NCBI RefSeq assembly: GCF_003640395.1
Contig: NZ_RBZQ01000001.1
Location: 310,001 to 374,000, forward strand
DNA length: 64,000 nucleotides
Origin: Stutzerimonas urumqiensis
Lineage (GTDB): Bacteria > Pseudomonadota > Gammaproteobacteria > Pseudomonadales > Pseudomonadaceae
Reading direction: 5' to 3'
Shown: piece by piece, positions 1-9,702 of the stretch
Layout of the letters: each line of letters opens with the position of its first letter
Numbering within the stretch: the stretch's first letter is position 1
The notes under the pieces: generated by a model
The model's database searches: none
Seen by the model: the letters and a program-made list of their open reading frames with translations, nothing else
What the model was told of the DNA's origin: nothing
Position numbers and translations under genes: made by a program

Positions 1-240
1 CTCCTCGTCGGAGAGGGATGGGTTGGCCAGCCCAAGGCTGGCGTACTCCGGCTCGCCCGTTCTCAGCAGGCCGCGCGGCGCAATGCCGAGCTTGCCGACG
101 AGTTCACGCAGTTCCTCGACCGTCGGCGGTGTCTCCAGGTAGCGCACCACATGCGGGGTGTGCCCCTGCGTCTCCAGCAAATCCAGCGCCCCGCGCGATT
201 TGGAACAGCGGGGGTTGTGGTAGAGCAGCAGCTCGGTCAT
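1..240 (-). CDS. arsC: ArsC-family arsenate reductase (glutaredoxin-dependent), 5' part only
   Basis: The first 80 codons of a minus-strand gene are present; the 3' end lies before the window. The start is the ATG at 240. The N-terminus carries the ArsC signature HNPRCSKSR with the catalytic cysteine at residue 12, followed by the thioredoxin-fold pattern of the family (VVRYLETPP and LLRTGEPEY). The family reduces arsenate with glutathione/glutaredoxin; many chromosomal copies outside ars operons (Spx/ArsC-like, YffB) have uncertain substrates. It is divergent from the YihY gene. In P. aeruginosa an ArsC-like gene also lies next to yihY, which supports the call. The substrate is inferred from family only. 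Confidence 0.85.
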   Translation of the reverse strand, partial: MTELLLYHNPRCSKSRGALDLLETQGHTPHVVRYLETPPTVEELRELVGKLGIAPRGLLRTGEPEYASLGLANPSLSDEE

Positions 241-401
241 GTTCGGTCTCCAGTCGGAAGGTCGGCTATTCTACCCCGCGGCCGGCTCGGCCCAGAACCG
301 TGCCGGCCGCCTGTGGTCCAGTGAGCCAGCATCGTCCGGTTTCGGCTGGGCGGTACGGCTCGGGGCAGGTGGCCTGCCCATCAATCGGACAAGGAGAGGG
401 C

Positions 402-1622
402 ATGCCTGAACGTGTCGGGAAGTTTCTGGATTTCTGCCTGTTTCTGATGCGCCGATTCCTCGCCGACCAGGGCCCGCACAGCGCGGCGGCACTGACCTAC
501 ACGACGCTGTTCGCGGTCGTCCCGATGATGACGGTAACCTTCGCGATGCTGGCCGCCATACCGGCCTTCCAGGGCGTTGGCGAACAGATCCAGGCCTATA
601 TCTTCCGCAACTTCATTCCTTCGACCGGCGCGACCATCCAGGAGTACCTCACCGCATTCATCTCCCAGGCGCGCCAACTGACCTGGATTGGCGTGGGCTT
701 CCTGATCGTCACGGCATTCATGATGCTGCTGACCATCGAGAAGGCGTTCAACCTGATCTGGCGGGTGCGCCAGCCGCGTCGCGGCATGTCGAGCTTCCTG
801 CTGTACTGGGCGATCCTGAGCCTGGGGCCGCTGTTGCTAGGCGCGGGTTTCGCCGTCAGCACCTACATCACCTCGTTGTCGCTGATTTCCGGCCCGCATG
901 CGCTGCTGGGAGTGGGCATGGTGTTGAAGGTGATGCCGCTGCTGCTGAGCATCGCCGCCTTCACGCTCATTTATGCCGCAGTGCCCAACACCCGGGTGCC
1001 GCTGCGCCATGCGCTGGCCGGTGGCAGCTTCACCGCCGTTCTGCTCGAGGCGGCGAGGCAGGCGTTCGGCCTGTATGTCTCGTATTTTCCGAGCTACCAG
1101 CTGATCTACGGTGCCTTCGCCACCGTGCCGTTGTTCCTGTTGTGGATCTATCTCTCCTGGCTCATCGTGCTTTTCGGGGCTGAACTGGTCTGTGGGCTGT
1201 CGTCGTCTCAGCATTGGCGCAGTCGCCGGTTGCCCCGGCTCATTGTGGTGCTGATCGTGCTGCGCATCCTCTATGAGAACCAGCGGGCAGGACGGGAGAT
1301 TCGGCTGCGGCACGTTCACCAGGCTGGCTGGAGCCTGCCGGAGGACGAATGGGACGAAATCCTAGAATTTCTGGAACGCGAGAAGCTCGTCTGTCGAACC
1401 AGCAACGGCTGGGTGCTCTGCCGCGACCTCGGCGAATACAGTCTGGACCAGCTGCTGCGAAACAATCCCTGGCCCTTGACCCGGCTCGACCAGCTTCCCG
1501 AGCATTTGGAAGAGCCCTGGTACCCCACGTTCCGTCGCTCGCTCGAGCTGCTCGGACAAGAACAGGCCAGCCTGTTTGGCGGAAGTCTGGCGGACTGGTT
1601 GAAGGCCGGTACGGCTGACTAG
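402..1622 (+). CDS. yihY: YihY/BrkB family inner-membrane protein (formerly called ribonuclease BN)
   Basis: A 406-residue protein of the YihY/BrkB family. The ATG at 402 is preceded by AAGGAGAG; the same frame stays open upstream, but translation from there gives an Arg/Pro-rich stretch without family resemblance. Conserved N-terminal features are the [17 protein letters not shown] segment and several hydrophobic helices at about residues 30-60, 100-125, 135-165, 175-205 and 245-275. The last 130 residues are soluble and resemble the C-terminal tail of the family. Old annotations as tRNA-processing RNase BN are wrong (that activity belongs to RbnZ/elaC). The family is thought to be a membrane transporter or permease of unknown substrate. 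Confidence 0.9.
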   Translation: MPERVGKFLDFCLFLMRRFLADQGPHSAAALTYTTLFAVVPMMTVTFAMLAAIPAFQGVGEQIQAYIFRNFIPSTGATIQEYLTAFISQARQLTWIGVGFLIVTAFMMLLTIEKAFNLIWRVRQPRRGMSSFLLYWAILSLGPLLLGAGFAVSTYITSLSLISGPHALLGVGMVLKVMPLLLSIAAFTLIYAAVPNTRVPLRHALAGGSFTAVLLEAARQAFGLYVSYFPSYQLIYGAFATVPLFLLWIYLSWLIVLFGAELVCGLSSSQHWRSRRLPRLIVVLIVLRILYENQRAGREIRLRHVHQAGWSLPEDEWDEILEFLEREKLVCRTSNGWVLCRDLGEYSLDQLLRNNPWPLTRLDQLPEHLEEPWYPTFRRSLELLGQEQASLFGGSLADWLKAGTAD

Positions 1623-1877
1623 CTGATCCTTCTCATGGCGCAAGCCAGCCGGTACTCGCGTTCGCTATTGCCGCGTCTGTGCCAATCGCCGTGATTCTAA
1701 AAGCGCGGCCTACAGCGATGCCAACCCACCTCGCGTGCGTGAACCGCACTTACGTGGCCGACAACCAGAAACTCTCTATCGCGCCGCTTCGCTTATTCAA
1801 TTTAGGCAGGGCGATACCCGCTTCTACTCTCCTCTCGCGTTTCCGGACGCAACCAAAAACGAGATGAGGACGACTAG

Positions 1878-3422
1878 ATGAATCGCTTCGTGACAGGCGC
1901 CTTGCCTGCCCGCACGTTGTTGAGCGTGCTTTGTGCCAGCCTGCTATCGCTTTCAGTCCATGCAACCCCGCTGACCCGCGACAACGGTGCGGCGGTGGGC
2001 AACAACCAGAACTCGCAGACGGCCGGACCCAATGGCCCGACCCTGCTGCAGGACGCCCAGTTGCTGCAGAAATTGCAGCGCTTCGATCGTGAACGCGTGC
2101 CGGAGCGTGTCGTGCATGCGCGGGGTACCGGTGCGCATGGCGAGTTCACTTCGACCGCCGATATCTCCGATCTGACCATCGCCAAGGTGTTCAAGAAGGG
2201 CGCTACCACGCCGGTCTTCGTGCGCTTCTCGGCCGTGACCAACAACAGCCATTCGCCGGAAACCCTTCGCGACCCGCGCGGCTTCGCCACCAAGTTCTAT
2301 ACGGCCGATGGCAACTGGGATCTGGTCGGCAACAACTTCCCGACCTTCTTCATCCGCGACGCCATCAAATTCCCGGACATGGTTCACGCGTTCAAGACGG
2401 ACCCGCGCACCAACCTGGATGACGATAGTCGCCGGATGGATTTCCTGTCCCACCATCCGGAATCGATCCGTACCCTGACGATGCTGTACTCCAACTACGG
2501 CACGCCCGTCGGCTACCGGTTCATGGATGGCAGCAGCGTGCACGCCTACAAGCTCATCAATGACGAAGGCCAGGTGCATTACGTCAAGTTCAGCTGGAAA
2601 TCGCAGCAAGGCATCAAGAACCTCGGTCCGAAAGAGGTTCAGCTCATGCAGGGTCGTGATTACAGCCACATGACGCGCGACCTGATCACCGCCATCGATA
2701 AGGGCGACTACCCCAAGTGGGACCTGTATCTGCAGGTGGTCGAACCGCAAGACCTGGCGAAGTTCGAGTTCGATCCGCTGGATGCGACCAAGATCTGGCC
2801 CGAGTCGCTCGTCCCTGCGCAGAAAATTGGCACCATGGTACTGAACCGTAACCCGGACAACGTCTTCCAGGAGACCGAGCAGGTCGCCATGGCGCCGTCC
2901 AACCTGGTGCCCGGCATCGAGCCGTCTGAAGACCGCCTGTTGCAGGGGCGTCTGTTTGCGTACGCCGATACCCAGATGTACCGCATCGGCGCCAACCATA
3001 TGAGCCTGCCGATCAATCGGCCCAAGGTTCCGGTCAGCAACGGCAACCAGGACGGTCAGCTCAACGGCGGCCACACCACGACCAGCGTGAACTATCAGCC
3101 GAGCCGTCGCATGAATCGCGAGGAAGACGCCCGCGGTGTATACAGCCAGTTGACCCTTTCAGGGACCACGCAGCAGGCACCCATCTACCGCACGCAAGAT
3201 TTCAAGCAGACCGGCGAGCTGTTCCGCTCCTTCACCTCCAAGGAACAGAAGGACCTGATCAACACCCTGGGTGGCGAACTGGCGAAGACCGACGACGAGG
3301 CGCGCCACCATCTGTTGTCGTTCTTCTACAAAGCCGACACGGCGTACGGCGAAGGTCTGACCAAGGTTGCCAACGGCGATCTGAAGCGGGTCAAGGCACT
3401 GGCTGCCGAGTTGCAGGACTGA
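1878..3422 (+). CDS. katB: Periplasmic monofunctional catalase KatB
   Basis: A 514-residue clade catalase that dismutates hydrogen peroxide. Residues 1-29 form a signal peptide ending in SVHA, so the enzyme should be exported; P. aeruginosa KatB is likewise exported. The distal haem histidine is His80 (ERVVHARGTG), the catalytic asparagine lies in the GNNFPTFFIRD segment, and the proximal haem tyrosine is Tyr362 (RLFAYADTQ). The full length matches the family. An ankyrin gene follows 75 bp downstream, reproducing the katB-ankB pair of P. aeruginosa, in which AnkB supports KatB activity. In P. aeruginosa the pair is OxyR/peroxide inducible; I could not identify a convincing OxyR site in the 255 bp upstream. 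Confidence 0.96.
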   Translation: MNRFVTGALPARTLLSVLCASLLSLSVHATPLTRDNGAAVGNNQNSQTAGPNGPTLLQDAQLLQKLQRFDRERVPERVVHARGTGAHGEFTSTADISDLTIAKVFKKGATTPVFVRFSAVTNNSHSPETLRDPRGFATKFYTADGNWDLVGNNFPTFFIRDAIKFPDMVHAFKTDPRTNLDDDSRRMDFLSHHPESIRTLTMLYSNYGTPVGYRFMDGSSVHAYKLINDEGQVHYVKFSWKSQQGIKNLGPKEVQLMQGRDYSHMTRDLITAIDKGDYPKWDLYLQVVEPQDLAKFEFDPLDATKIWPESLVPAQKIGTMVLNRNPDNVFQETEQVAMAPSNLVPGIEPSEDRLLQGRLFAYADTQMYRIGANHMSLPINRPKVPVSNGNQDGQLNGGHTTTSVNYQPSRRMNREEDARGVYSQLTLSGTTQQAPIYRTQDFKQTGELFRSFTSKEQKDLINTLGGELAKTDDEARHHLLSFFYKADTAYGEGLTKVANGDLKRVKALAAELQD

Positions 3423-3429
3423 TAGCACC

Positions 3430-3485
3430 GGGCCGTCGCCACGCACGACGGCCCACCGACCCGGGCTTGCCTGGGTCGCTTTCTT
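3430..3485 (+). terminator. Two consecutive hairpins between katB and ankB
   Basis: A perfect 9-bp stem (3430-3438 with 3446-3454) is followed by a second stem (3457-3462 with 3473-3478, extendable inward) and a pyrimidine-rich tail CTTTCTTC. The T run is weak, so this may be a leaky terminator or an mRNA-stabilising element that sets the katB to ankB ratio rather than a full stop. The function is inferred. Confidence 0.45.
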
Positions 3486-3497
3486 CAGGAGCCGATC

Positions 3498-4049
3498 ATG
3501 AAACGCCTCTTTCTACTGGCGCTGCTGCTCGGTAGCGGGCATGCGCTCGCCGAATCGGCGCGGGATTCCGTCCCTGCCGCCGAGTCCGAGCAGGTCCAGC
3601 GCCAGTTACGTGTCTATTTCTTCAATGCCGCGCGCTTTGGCGATAACGAGGTTCTCGACGAGTTCATACGCGCGGGCTACGACCTGAACACCACCGACGA
3701 CAAGGGCTACACCGCCTTGATCCTGGCCGCCTACAACGGTCGCGCCGACACGGTGGAGCGCCTGCTCGCCGCGGGTGCCGATGCCTGCGCAGAAGACAAG
3801 CGCGGCAATACCGCCCTCATGGGGGCGATCTTCAAGGGCGAGCTGCGCATCGCCAAGCGCTTGCTGGCAACTGCATGCGACCCCAACCAGCGCAACAAGG
3901 CCGGGCAAACGCCCGCGATGTATGCCGCACTGTTTCAGCGCCAGATGCTTCTGCAGGCCTTGCGTGAAAAGGGGGCCGACCTGAGCGCGAAGGACCCTCT
4001 CGGCAACGACGCCGCAAGCCTGGCTCGGGGTGAGATTCGTACCCGCTGA
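3498..4049 (+). CDS. ankB: AnkB-like exported ankyrin-repeat protein
   Basis: A 183-residue protein with a signal peptide (MKRLFLLALLLGSGHALA, cleaved about residue 18-19). About four ankyrin repeats follow, recognisable by the GYTALILAAYNGRADTVERLL and GNTALMGAIFKGELRIAKRLL units at roughly residues 70-140. The start at 3498 is preceded by CAGGAG. It lies directly downstream of katB. In P. aeruginosa the homologous periplasmic AnkB is needed for full KatB activity; the role here is inferred from synteny. Four cysteines in the repeat region are unusual for ankyrin repeats and may matter in the periplasm. Confidence 0.9.
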   Translation: MKRLFLLALLLGSGHALAESARDSVPAAESEQVQRQLRVYFFNAARFGDNEVLDEFIRAGYDLNTTDDKGYTALILAAYNGRADTVERLLAAGADACAEDKRGNTALMGAIFKGELRIAKRLLATACDPNQRNKAGQTPAMYAALFQRQMLLQALREKGADLSAKDPLGNDAASLARGEIRTR

Positions 4050-4240
4050 CGCTGGGTATCTCCTGCGGTACCTTGCTCGGCCGCCCGGCGCGGAATGGTA
4101 TCCACAGGTCTCTAGATTGCCAGTCTGCGCGTGCCATACTCGACCCCACGCGGCTCGCGGATCAGGTCTGGCGCACTGCCGCGGTGATCCGGGCCGATCA
4201 CCACCAGGCCGCGACCATTGGGTTCTAAGCGAGGACACAC

Positions 4241-4696
4241 ATGCATATCCGCCTTGGCAAGGTTATGGCCACGCTGGTTCTGGCGGCGCTTGCCGGCTGT
4301 GGCCAGCCGGACTGGGGGCTCGACCATCGCGGCGAGCCGATTGCGAGTGAGACGCTGCAGGGACGGTGGAAGGTCCTGAACTATTGGGCGGAGTGGTGCG
4401 GGCCGTGCCGTACGGAAATACCGGAGCTGAACGCGCTGGCGGCAAGCGCGGATGATGTGCTCGTCCTGGGGGTCAACTTCGACGGGTTAACAGGTCAGGA
4501 CCTCGCAACCGCTGTCGAGGCCATGGATATCGATTTCAGCGTCTTGCAACAGGACCCGGCCCCGCAGCTCGGCATCGAGCGTAGCGCGGTGTTGCCGGTG
4601 ACCTACCTGATAGACGGCGCCGGCAAGGTCCGAGAGACGCTGGTTGGCGAACAGACCGAGGCGGGCATCCGGGCACGCCTGGCGGCGCTCGAGTGA
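4241..4696 (+). CDS. TlpA/ResA-like thioredoxin-fold lipoprotein
   Basis: A 151-residue protein with a lipoprotein signal (lipobox LAGC, lipidated Cys20) and a thioredoxin fold. The redox motif WCGPC (Cys53, Cys56) sits in NYWAEWCGPCRTEIPEL, and the cis-proline segment LPVTYLID is present near residue 128. TlpA-family proteins reduce or oxidise disulfides in envelope proteins; the partner here is unknown. The gene is convergent with the transglycosylase gene, with only 7 bp between stops. A thioredoxin-like gene sits in the same region in P. aeruginosa (between yihY and proS), which supports it as a conserved gene. Confidence 0.88.
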   Translation: MHIRLGKVMATLVLAALAGCGQPDWGLDHRGEPIASETLQGRWKVLNYWAEWCGPCRTEIPELNALAASADDVLVLGVNFDGLTGQDLATAVEAMDIDFSVLQQDPAPQLGIERSAVLPVTYLIDGAGKVRETLVGEQTEAGIRARLAALE

Positions 4697-4703
4697 CCGG
4701 TCG

Positions 4704-5276
4704 CTACGGCTTCACGTACCAGTAGTCCTGCCAGAAGCCGATGACCTTGGCCGGGTAATGGTGCTTGCCGAGGCTGCCGTTGTAGCGCGCGAGGGCGCGG
4801 TTGATGTCGCCGCGCTCCTTCTTCAGGTAATAGCTGAGGATGGTGCAGCCGTATCGCAGGTTGGTGGCGTTGTCCGTCAGGTTGTCCTGCGGACGGCCGA
4901 GTTCGCTCTTCCAAAACGGCATGACTTGCATGAGGCCTTGCGCGCCCACGCTCGACAGCGCGAAGCGATCGAAGTGGCTTTCAGCATGGATGAGCGCGAT
5001 GACGAGATCGGGGCGAAGGCCGGCCAGGCTGGCCTCGCGATGGACCTGGCGCAGCAGTGTCAGGCGTTGCTCCGGATCCTCGATGAACCGCGCCAGGCGC
5101 GTCGACATGTCCAGAAGCCAGACCTCGGCGTCGAAGCGATCCTCGAAGCTGTCGGCCTGCGCGACCGTTCGGGTCAGCAGGTCGCGCAGTTCAGGTTCTG
5201 GCGCCTGACGTAGCGATGCCCAGGCCGGAGCGGTCGATAACGCAAGCAAGAGAACGGCAAGCGGCAGTGCACGCAT
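4704..5276 (-). CDS. Lytic transglycosylase, SLT domain
   Basis: A 190-residue exported protein. A signal peptide of about 19-20 residues ends in APAWA, then a helical linker, then a C-terminal SLT (lysozyme-like, GH23) domain from about residue 85. The catalytic glutamate is Glu98 in ALIHAESHFD; the supporting motifs SSVGAQGLMQVMP and ALARYNGSLG are intact. It should cleave peptidoglycan glycan strands non-hydrolytically. It is transcribed with the upstream lipoprotein gene (3 bp between stop and start) and probably proS, all on the minus strand. No LysM or membrane domain is present, so it is likely periplasmic. Confidence 0.9.
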   Translation of the reverse strand: MRALPLAVLLLALSTAPAWASLRQAPEPELRDLLTRTVAQADSFEDRFDAEVWLLDMSTRLARFIEDPEQRLTLLRQVHREASLAGLRPDLVIALIHAESHFDRFALSSVGAQGLMQVMPFWKSELGRPQDNLTDNATNLRYGCTILSYYLKKERGDINRALARYNGSLGKHHYPAKVIGFWQDYWYVKP

Positions 5277-5279
5277 GAC

Positions 5280-6236
5280 TCAGTCGTCGTTCGCCCCGGA
5301 ATCGGCTGCCAGGCGACCGGCCTTTTGCATCAGCTTGTTCAGGAATTCCTGCTGAAGCTCCGGGTCGTTGCGCGTCAGTTCGATGAGGCTTTGCTCCAGC
5401 TCGCTGGCTTCCGCTTCGAAGCCCAGCTGCGACAGTCGCTCGACCCGGAAGACCCACTGATCGACATCGTCGTCTTCCAGGTCTTCGAACACCAGGTCGT
5501 GCGCCTCGTCGAGCTTGCTGCGCAGCTCGCGGCTGACCAGCAGGGCGGTCTGCGCCGTCGTGGCGTCCTGGGGGTCGATGACCGAGAGCGTCAGCTTGCC
5601 GATCTGCTCGGCATTCTGCTCGCTGAACGGGCCGTCGAGCAGATTCAGGCGAAGCACACCGTTGCGGTCGGTGGTCATCTCGTAGGTTTCGCCGCCTGCC
5701 ATGACGGTTACCGGCCGCTCGGCCCAGGGAAGGCTGGTGTACTCGAGCCTGACGTCATGGCGCTGTTCATCCAGGTTGGCCAGATTCTGCTCCGAGCGGC
5801 CATTGGACTCGACGTTCAGAAAGGGATTGAGCCCTGCGAAGCCGTAACTGATCCAATCCCGCGTGGCGCGCTCCGGCAGGCTGCCCAGTAGCGCGACATT
5901 CAGGACGTTGGCACCGATGCCCGCCACAACCGCAACGGCGCCGAGCGGAATTTCATACAGCTCTCGCCACGGCTGGTAAGGGGTGTAGCGATCGTATCGA
6001 CGGGTGACTTCGTAATCGGTCACTTCGAATGTCTTCTGGTCGATAATGCGCACGCGGCGCTGCGGGAGCTCCATCACCGCCGGCTCGCCCGCTTCGATGC
6101 GAAGGCTGTGTTCGACCAGTTTCCGCTCGGCGCGGGCTTCCTGCTCACTGCGCTGGGGCAAGTGGTTCGCACAGCCGCTGACCAGGATCAGGGCTGCGCA
6201 GGCGGTGGTTACAAGACGCAGATGGGGTCGTGGCAT
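5280..6236 (-). CDS. Predicted outer-membrane lipoprotein of unknown function
   Basis: A 318-residue protein with a lipoprotein signal sequence (lipobox VSGC, Cys22). I recognise no enzyme domain. The middle contains one hydrophobic stretch (about residues 97-118, IPLGAVAVVAGIGANVLNVALLG) and a region rich in short beta-like segments; the C-terminal third is acidic and helical. It lies between proS and a lytic transglycosylase in one apparent minus-strand operon (8 bp and 3 bp spacers), a position held by a lipoprotein gene in P. aeruginosa too. A role in envelope maintenance is only suggested by the neighbour. Confidence 0.8.
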   Translation of the reverse strand: MPRPHLRLVTTACAALILVSGCANHLPQRSEQEARAERKLVEHSLRIEAGEPAVMELPQRRVRIIDQKTFEVTDYEVTRRYDRYTPYQPWRELYEIPLGAVAVVAGIGANVLNVALLGSLPERATRDWISYGFAGLNPFLNVESNGRSEQNLANLDEQRHDVRLEYTSLPWAERPVTVMAGGETYEMTTDRNGVLRLNLLDGPFSEQNAEQIGKLTLSVIDPQDATTAQTALLVSRELRSKLDEAHDLVFEDLEDDDVDQWVFRVERLSQLGFEAEASELEQSLIELTRNDPELQQEFLNKLMQKAGRLAADSGANDD

Positions 6237-6244
6237 GGCATCGA

Positions 6245-7960
6245 TCAGTGGCTGTTGCGGCGAGCGATCAGTGCAGCGACGTCGGTGAGCGCGACAGCGC
6301 TCGCCGAGTCGGCGCGCCGATGCCGGTATTCGACCTGACCTTCGGCCAGGCCTCGTTCGCTGACCACGATGCGGTGCGGAATGCCGATCAACTCCATGTC
6401 GGCGAACTTGACGCCCGGGCTGGTCTTTTTGTCGCGATCATCGAGCAGGACTTCGTACCCGGCAGCGCTGAGCTCGGCATACAGCTGGTCGGCAGCGCGT
6501 CGCACTTCCTCGTGCTCGTACTTCATCGGCACGATCGCTACCTGGAAGGGTGCCAGCGCGTCGGGCCAGAGGATGCCGCGCTCGTCGTGATTCTGCTCGA
6601 TTGCCGCGGCGACTACGCGGGAGACGCCGATGCCGTAGCAGCCCATCACCAGCGTGACCGGCTTGCCGCCTTCCCCGAGAACGCTGCAGTTCATGGCTTC
6701 GCTGTACTTGGTGCCCAACTGGAAGATATGACCGACCTCGATGCCGCGCTTGATGTGCAGCGTGCCCTGGCCATCCGGGCTCGGATCGCCTGCGACTACG
6801 TTGCGCAGGTCGGCGACGGCCGGCAGGGGAAGGTCGCGCTCCCAGTTGAGCCCGAAATAGTGCTGCCCGTCGACGTTGGCGCCGGCGCTGAAGTCGCTCA
6901 TCAGCGCGACCGAGCGATCGACGATGCAGGGGATCGGCAGATTGAGTGGGCCCAGCGATCCAGGCCCGGCGCCGATGGCGGCGCGGATCTCGGCTTCCGA
7001 TGCGAAGCTCAGCGGGCTGGCCACCTGCTCCAGGTTGGCCGCCTTGATTTCGTTCAGTTCGTGGTCGCCGCGGACAAGCAGGGCAACGAGGGTGCCTTCT
7101 TCGGCGCCGTGCACGACCAGCGTCTTGACGGTGCGCTCGATGGGAACGCCATAACGTTCGACCAGCTCGGCGATGGTTTTCGCATCTGGCGTGGCGGTCT
7201 GGCGGAGCGCTTCGCGCGCGGGCGCTCGTTCGGTTTCCCGCGGGATCGCTTCGGCCTTCTCGATATTGGCGGCGTAGTCGGAGCTATCGCTGAATGCGAT
7301 ATTGTCTTCGCCGGAGTCGGCCAGCACGTGAAATTCATGGGAGCCGGTGCCGCCTATTGATCCGGTGTCCGCCTGTACGGGACGAAAATCGAGGCCCAGG
7401 CGCGTGAAGATGTTGCAGTAGGCCTGGTGCATCCGGTCATAGGTTTCCTGCAGCGATGCCTGGTCCAGGTGGAAGGAGTAGGCATCCTTCATGATGAATT
7501 CGCGACCGCGCATCAGGCCGAACCGGGGGCGAATCTCGTCCCGGAACTTGGTCTGGATCTGGTAGAAGTTGATCGGCAACTGCTTGTAGCTGTTCAACTC
7601 GTTGCGGCAGAGATCGGTGATGACTTCCTCGTGAGTCGGCCCTACGCAAAATTCGCGATCGTGCCGGTCCTTCAGGCGCAACAGTTCAGGACCGTACTGC
7701 ACCCAGCGGCCGGACTCCTGCCATAGCTCGGCAGGCTGGATCGCCGGCATCAGCACTTCGAGTGCGCCGGCTGCATTCATCTCGTCACGCACGATGGCTT
7801 CGGCCTTGCGCAGCACCCGCAGGCCCATCGGCAACCAGGTATACAGCCCCGAGGCGAGCTTGCGGATCATGCCGGCCCGCAGGAGCAGTTGGTGGCTGAT
7901 GACTACTGCATCGGAGGGGGTTTCTTTCAGCGTCGAGAGCAGGTACTGACTGGTGCGCAT
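6245..7960 (-). CDS. proS: Prolyl-tRNA synthetase, bacterial type with editing domain
   Basis: A 571-residue class II aminoacyl-tRNA synthetase that charges tRNA-Pro. Class II motif 1 ([18 protein letters not shown]) is near residue 40; motif 2 ([25 protein letters not shown]) is near residue 145. The inserted editing domain of the bacterial ProS type runs from about residue 225 to 405, and the anticodon-binding C-terminal domain from about 465. Motif 3 is visible as [14 protein letters not shown]. Length is as expected. It heads the minus-strand group proS-lipoprotein-transglycosylase. Confidence 0.97.
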   Translation of the reverse strand: MRTSQYLLSTLKETPSDAVVISHQLLLRAGMIRKLASGLYTWLPMGLRVLRKAEAIVRDEMNAAGALEVLMPAIQPAELWQESGRWVQYGPELLRLKDRHDREFCVGPTHEEVITDLCRNELNSYKQLPINFYQIQTKFRDEIRPRFGLMRGREFIMKDAYSFHLDQASLQETYDRMHQAYCNIFTRLGLDFRPVQADTGSIGGTGSHEFHVLADSGEDNIAFSDSSDYAANIEKAEAIPRETERAPAREALRQTATPDAKTIAELVERYGVPIERTVKTLVVHGAEEGTLVALLVRGDHELNEIKAANLEQVASPLSFASEAEIRAAIGAGPGSLGPLNLPIPCIVDRSVALMSDFSAGANVDGQHYFGLNWERDLPLPAVADLRNVVAGDPSPDGQGTLHIKRGIEVGHIFQLGTKYSEAMNCSVLGEGGKPVTLVMGCYGIGVSRVVAAAIEQNHDERGILWPDALAPFQVAIVPMKYEHEEVRRAADQLYAELSAAGYEVLLDDRDKKTSPGVKFADMELIGIPHRIVVSERGLAEGQVEYRHRRADSASAVALTDVAALIARRNSH

Positions 7961-8060
7961 GGTCGGCCGTTATGTCGTGCTTGCTGGCGGGGAGGTCGGG
8001 CATTGTACGGCGCAGCCAATAGGACGTACAGGCACGGGACGGCCGGGCTGTCGCGTGAAA

Positions 8061-8091
8061 AAAGAAGCCCGGCACTTGGCCGGGCTTCTTT
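8061..8091 (-). terminator. Intrinsic terminator downstream of oprD
   Basis: A perfect 13-bp stem (8061-8073 with 8079-8091) with a 5-nt loop. Read on the minus strand it ends in a run of seven T. It lies 17 bp beyond the oprD stop and before the proS promoter region. Confidence 0.92.
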
Positions 8092-8107
8092 GAATCGCCG
8101 AACCGTA

Positions 8108-9370
8108 TTACATGATGCTCAGTGGGTACTGAACGATCAGGCGGACGTCGGTCAGGTCGTTGCCGTTGATCGGCTCGTAGTCAGAGTCAGACCAGTACTT
8201 GGCATGACGCAGGCGCAGGGAGAGGTCCTTGGCAGGGCCTTCCTGAACCACGTACTTGGCTTCGACGTCCCACTCGCGCTCTTCGCCTTCACCGGTCGGC
8301 GTGGAAATGTCGTAGCCAGTCAGGTAGCGAGTCATGAAGCTAAGACCCGGCACGCCGTAACTGGCCATGTTCAGGTCGTAACGGACCTGCCAGGACTTTT
8401 CGTCTTCACCGTTGAAGTCCGAATACTGAACGGAGTTGGCCAGCCAAACGGTGCCGCCACCATCTACGCCGTAGTAGTAGCCGAGGCCATCGAAGCCGCC
8501 GTGAGACTGCTGGTACGCCAGCGTCACGGTGTGCGCATCGAAGGAGTACGCGCCGGACAAGCTCCAGATGGTGTTGTCTTCTTCGCTGCCGGTGTTGGTG
8601 AACTCCTGCTCGTACTCGCTCTGATAGATGTTGAAGTCGAATGCGAGGGACTGCGACTCTGCCAGTGGTACCGCGTAGTTCAGATTGCCGTAGTACTTCT
8701 GGAATGCGTCTTCGACGTCGGAGTAGTACAGCGAGGTCGACAGGTTGTCGGAGATGCCATAGGTACCGCCGATCAGTGCCAGGCTATCGAGGCCAACGCT
8801 GTCGTGGTTTGTTTCAGCTTGGGCATTCAGACCGGTGAAGTAACCGACGTTTAGCTCAAGATTCTCGATTTCGGAACTAGTGATCAAACCGCCTTCCGCA
8901 GTTTCCGGAAGCAGACGGCTGTCATCGGTGCTGAACACAGGCAATGCGACGAACTGGTCGCCCACTTTCAAAACGCTGTTGGAAACCCGGAACTTGATCG
9001 CTGCGCCGGCTTCGGAGTAATCATCCTGAGGTCGGCCCTCGCTGTCCCTAGGGAACAAGCCATTGCCGGCTCGCCCGCGGCCACTGTCTAGCTTCACGCC
9101 AAGCAATCCAATGGCGTCAACGCCGACCCCAACAGTGCCCTGGGTAAAACCAGATTCATAGGTACCAATAAAACCCAGGCCCCAAGCTTCGCGATAGCTT
9201 TGGCCTGCATCGCCGCGGAAATCGCGGTTCATGTAAAGGCTGCGGGTAAGGATGTTCAGCTTGCTGTCGTCGACGAATCCATTGGACTCGGACTGCTGGC
9301 TTGCGACGGCCATCTGAGTTGTGCCGGCCGCTACGGCCAGGGCGATGACACTCCACTTCATCACTTGCAT
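8108..9370 (-). CDS. oprD: OprD-family outer-membrane porin
   Basis: A 420-residue porin. The start chosen is the ATG at 9370 with GGAG eight bases upstream; it gives a clean signal peptide (MQVMKWSVIALAVAAGTT, cleavage near AVAS). The frame stays open 36 codons further upstream without a signal sequence. The mature part has the OprD pattern: TYESGFTQGTVGVGVDAIGLLG, DDYSEAGAAIKFRVS, NLSTSLYYSDVED, NSVQYSDFNGEDEKSWQVRYD and a C-terminal LIVQYPLSIM strand. OprD porins take up basic amino acids and small peptides, and P. aeruginosa OprD admits carbapenems. The position next to proS and the HIT/slyX/dps/aspS block is that of oprD in P. aeruginosa. Substrate specificity is inferred. Confidence 0.93.
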   Translation of the reverse strand: MQVMKWSVIALAVAAGTTQMAVASQQSESNGFVDDSKLNILTRSLYMNRDFRGDAGQSYREAWGLGFIGTYESGFTQGTVGVGVDAIGLLGVKLDSGRGRAGNGLFPRDSEGRPQDDYSEAGAAIKFRVSNSVLKVGDQFVALPVFSTDDSRLLPETAEGGLITSSEIENLELNVGYFTGLNAQAETNHDSVGLDSLALIGGTYGISDNLSTSLYYSDVEDAFQKYYGNLNYAVPLAESQSLAFDFNIYQSEYEQEFTNTGSEEDNTIWSLSGAYSFDAHTVTLAYQQSHGGFDGLGYYYGVDGGGTVWLANSVQYSDFNGEDEKSWQVRYDLNMASYGVPGLSFMTRYLTGYDISTPTGEGEEREWDVEAKYVVQEGPAKDLSLRLRHAKYWSDSDYEPINGNDLTDVRLIVQYPLSIM

Positions 9371-9702
9371 CGAGGTTGCTCCATCGGTTTTGAAATAGTT
9401 GCGAGCTTTCGCTGAAAGAACGCGTTTTTTATTCTCGGGCGGGATTTTACACGCCACCCCAGGGCCCGGCGTCAACAATAAACCGCTTTTTTCCAGGGCT
9501 TTCCACCAGATTTGTCCGTTCTGTCAGCGAAATCCGCTCGGCATCATCGGCTTCCCGGTTCCAAGCGGGGTCGCAGGTCCCAAGCAAGTTTCATGCACGG
9601 CCAGAGGTTGCGAGGTACGCATCATCCAAGGGTAGCCGCTGGCGCTGATATCGCGAGAGCGCTGGGTTATCCTTGCGGCGTTCTGATTCGTGAGTTGACG
9701 CC
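9371..9702. other. Intergenic region, oprD promoter side and HIT gene leader (332 bp)
   Basis: This stretch separates the divergent oprD and HIT genes and must hold both promoters. The oprD-proximal part is AT-richer. No supportable small gene or clear operator is visible, and the short open frames have no start or composition support. Confidence 0.5.

Noticed and set aside
18..401. Upstream extension of the YihY frame
   Set aside because: It overlaps the divergent arsC-like gene and encodes an Arg/Pro/Ala-rich stretch; the ATG at 402 has a good RBS.
1623..1877. OxyR-type operator upstream of katB
   Set aside because: Isolated CTAT and ATAC words occur but the ATAG-N7-CTAT spacing pattern is not met.
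1953..3074. A 373-codon open frame antisense to katB
   Set aside because: GC-rich third-position effect opposite a strongly coding gene; no RBS or recognisable domain.
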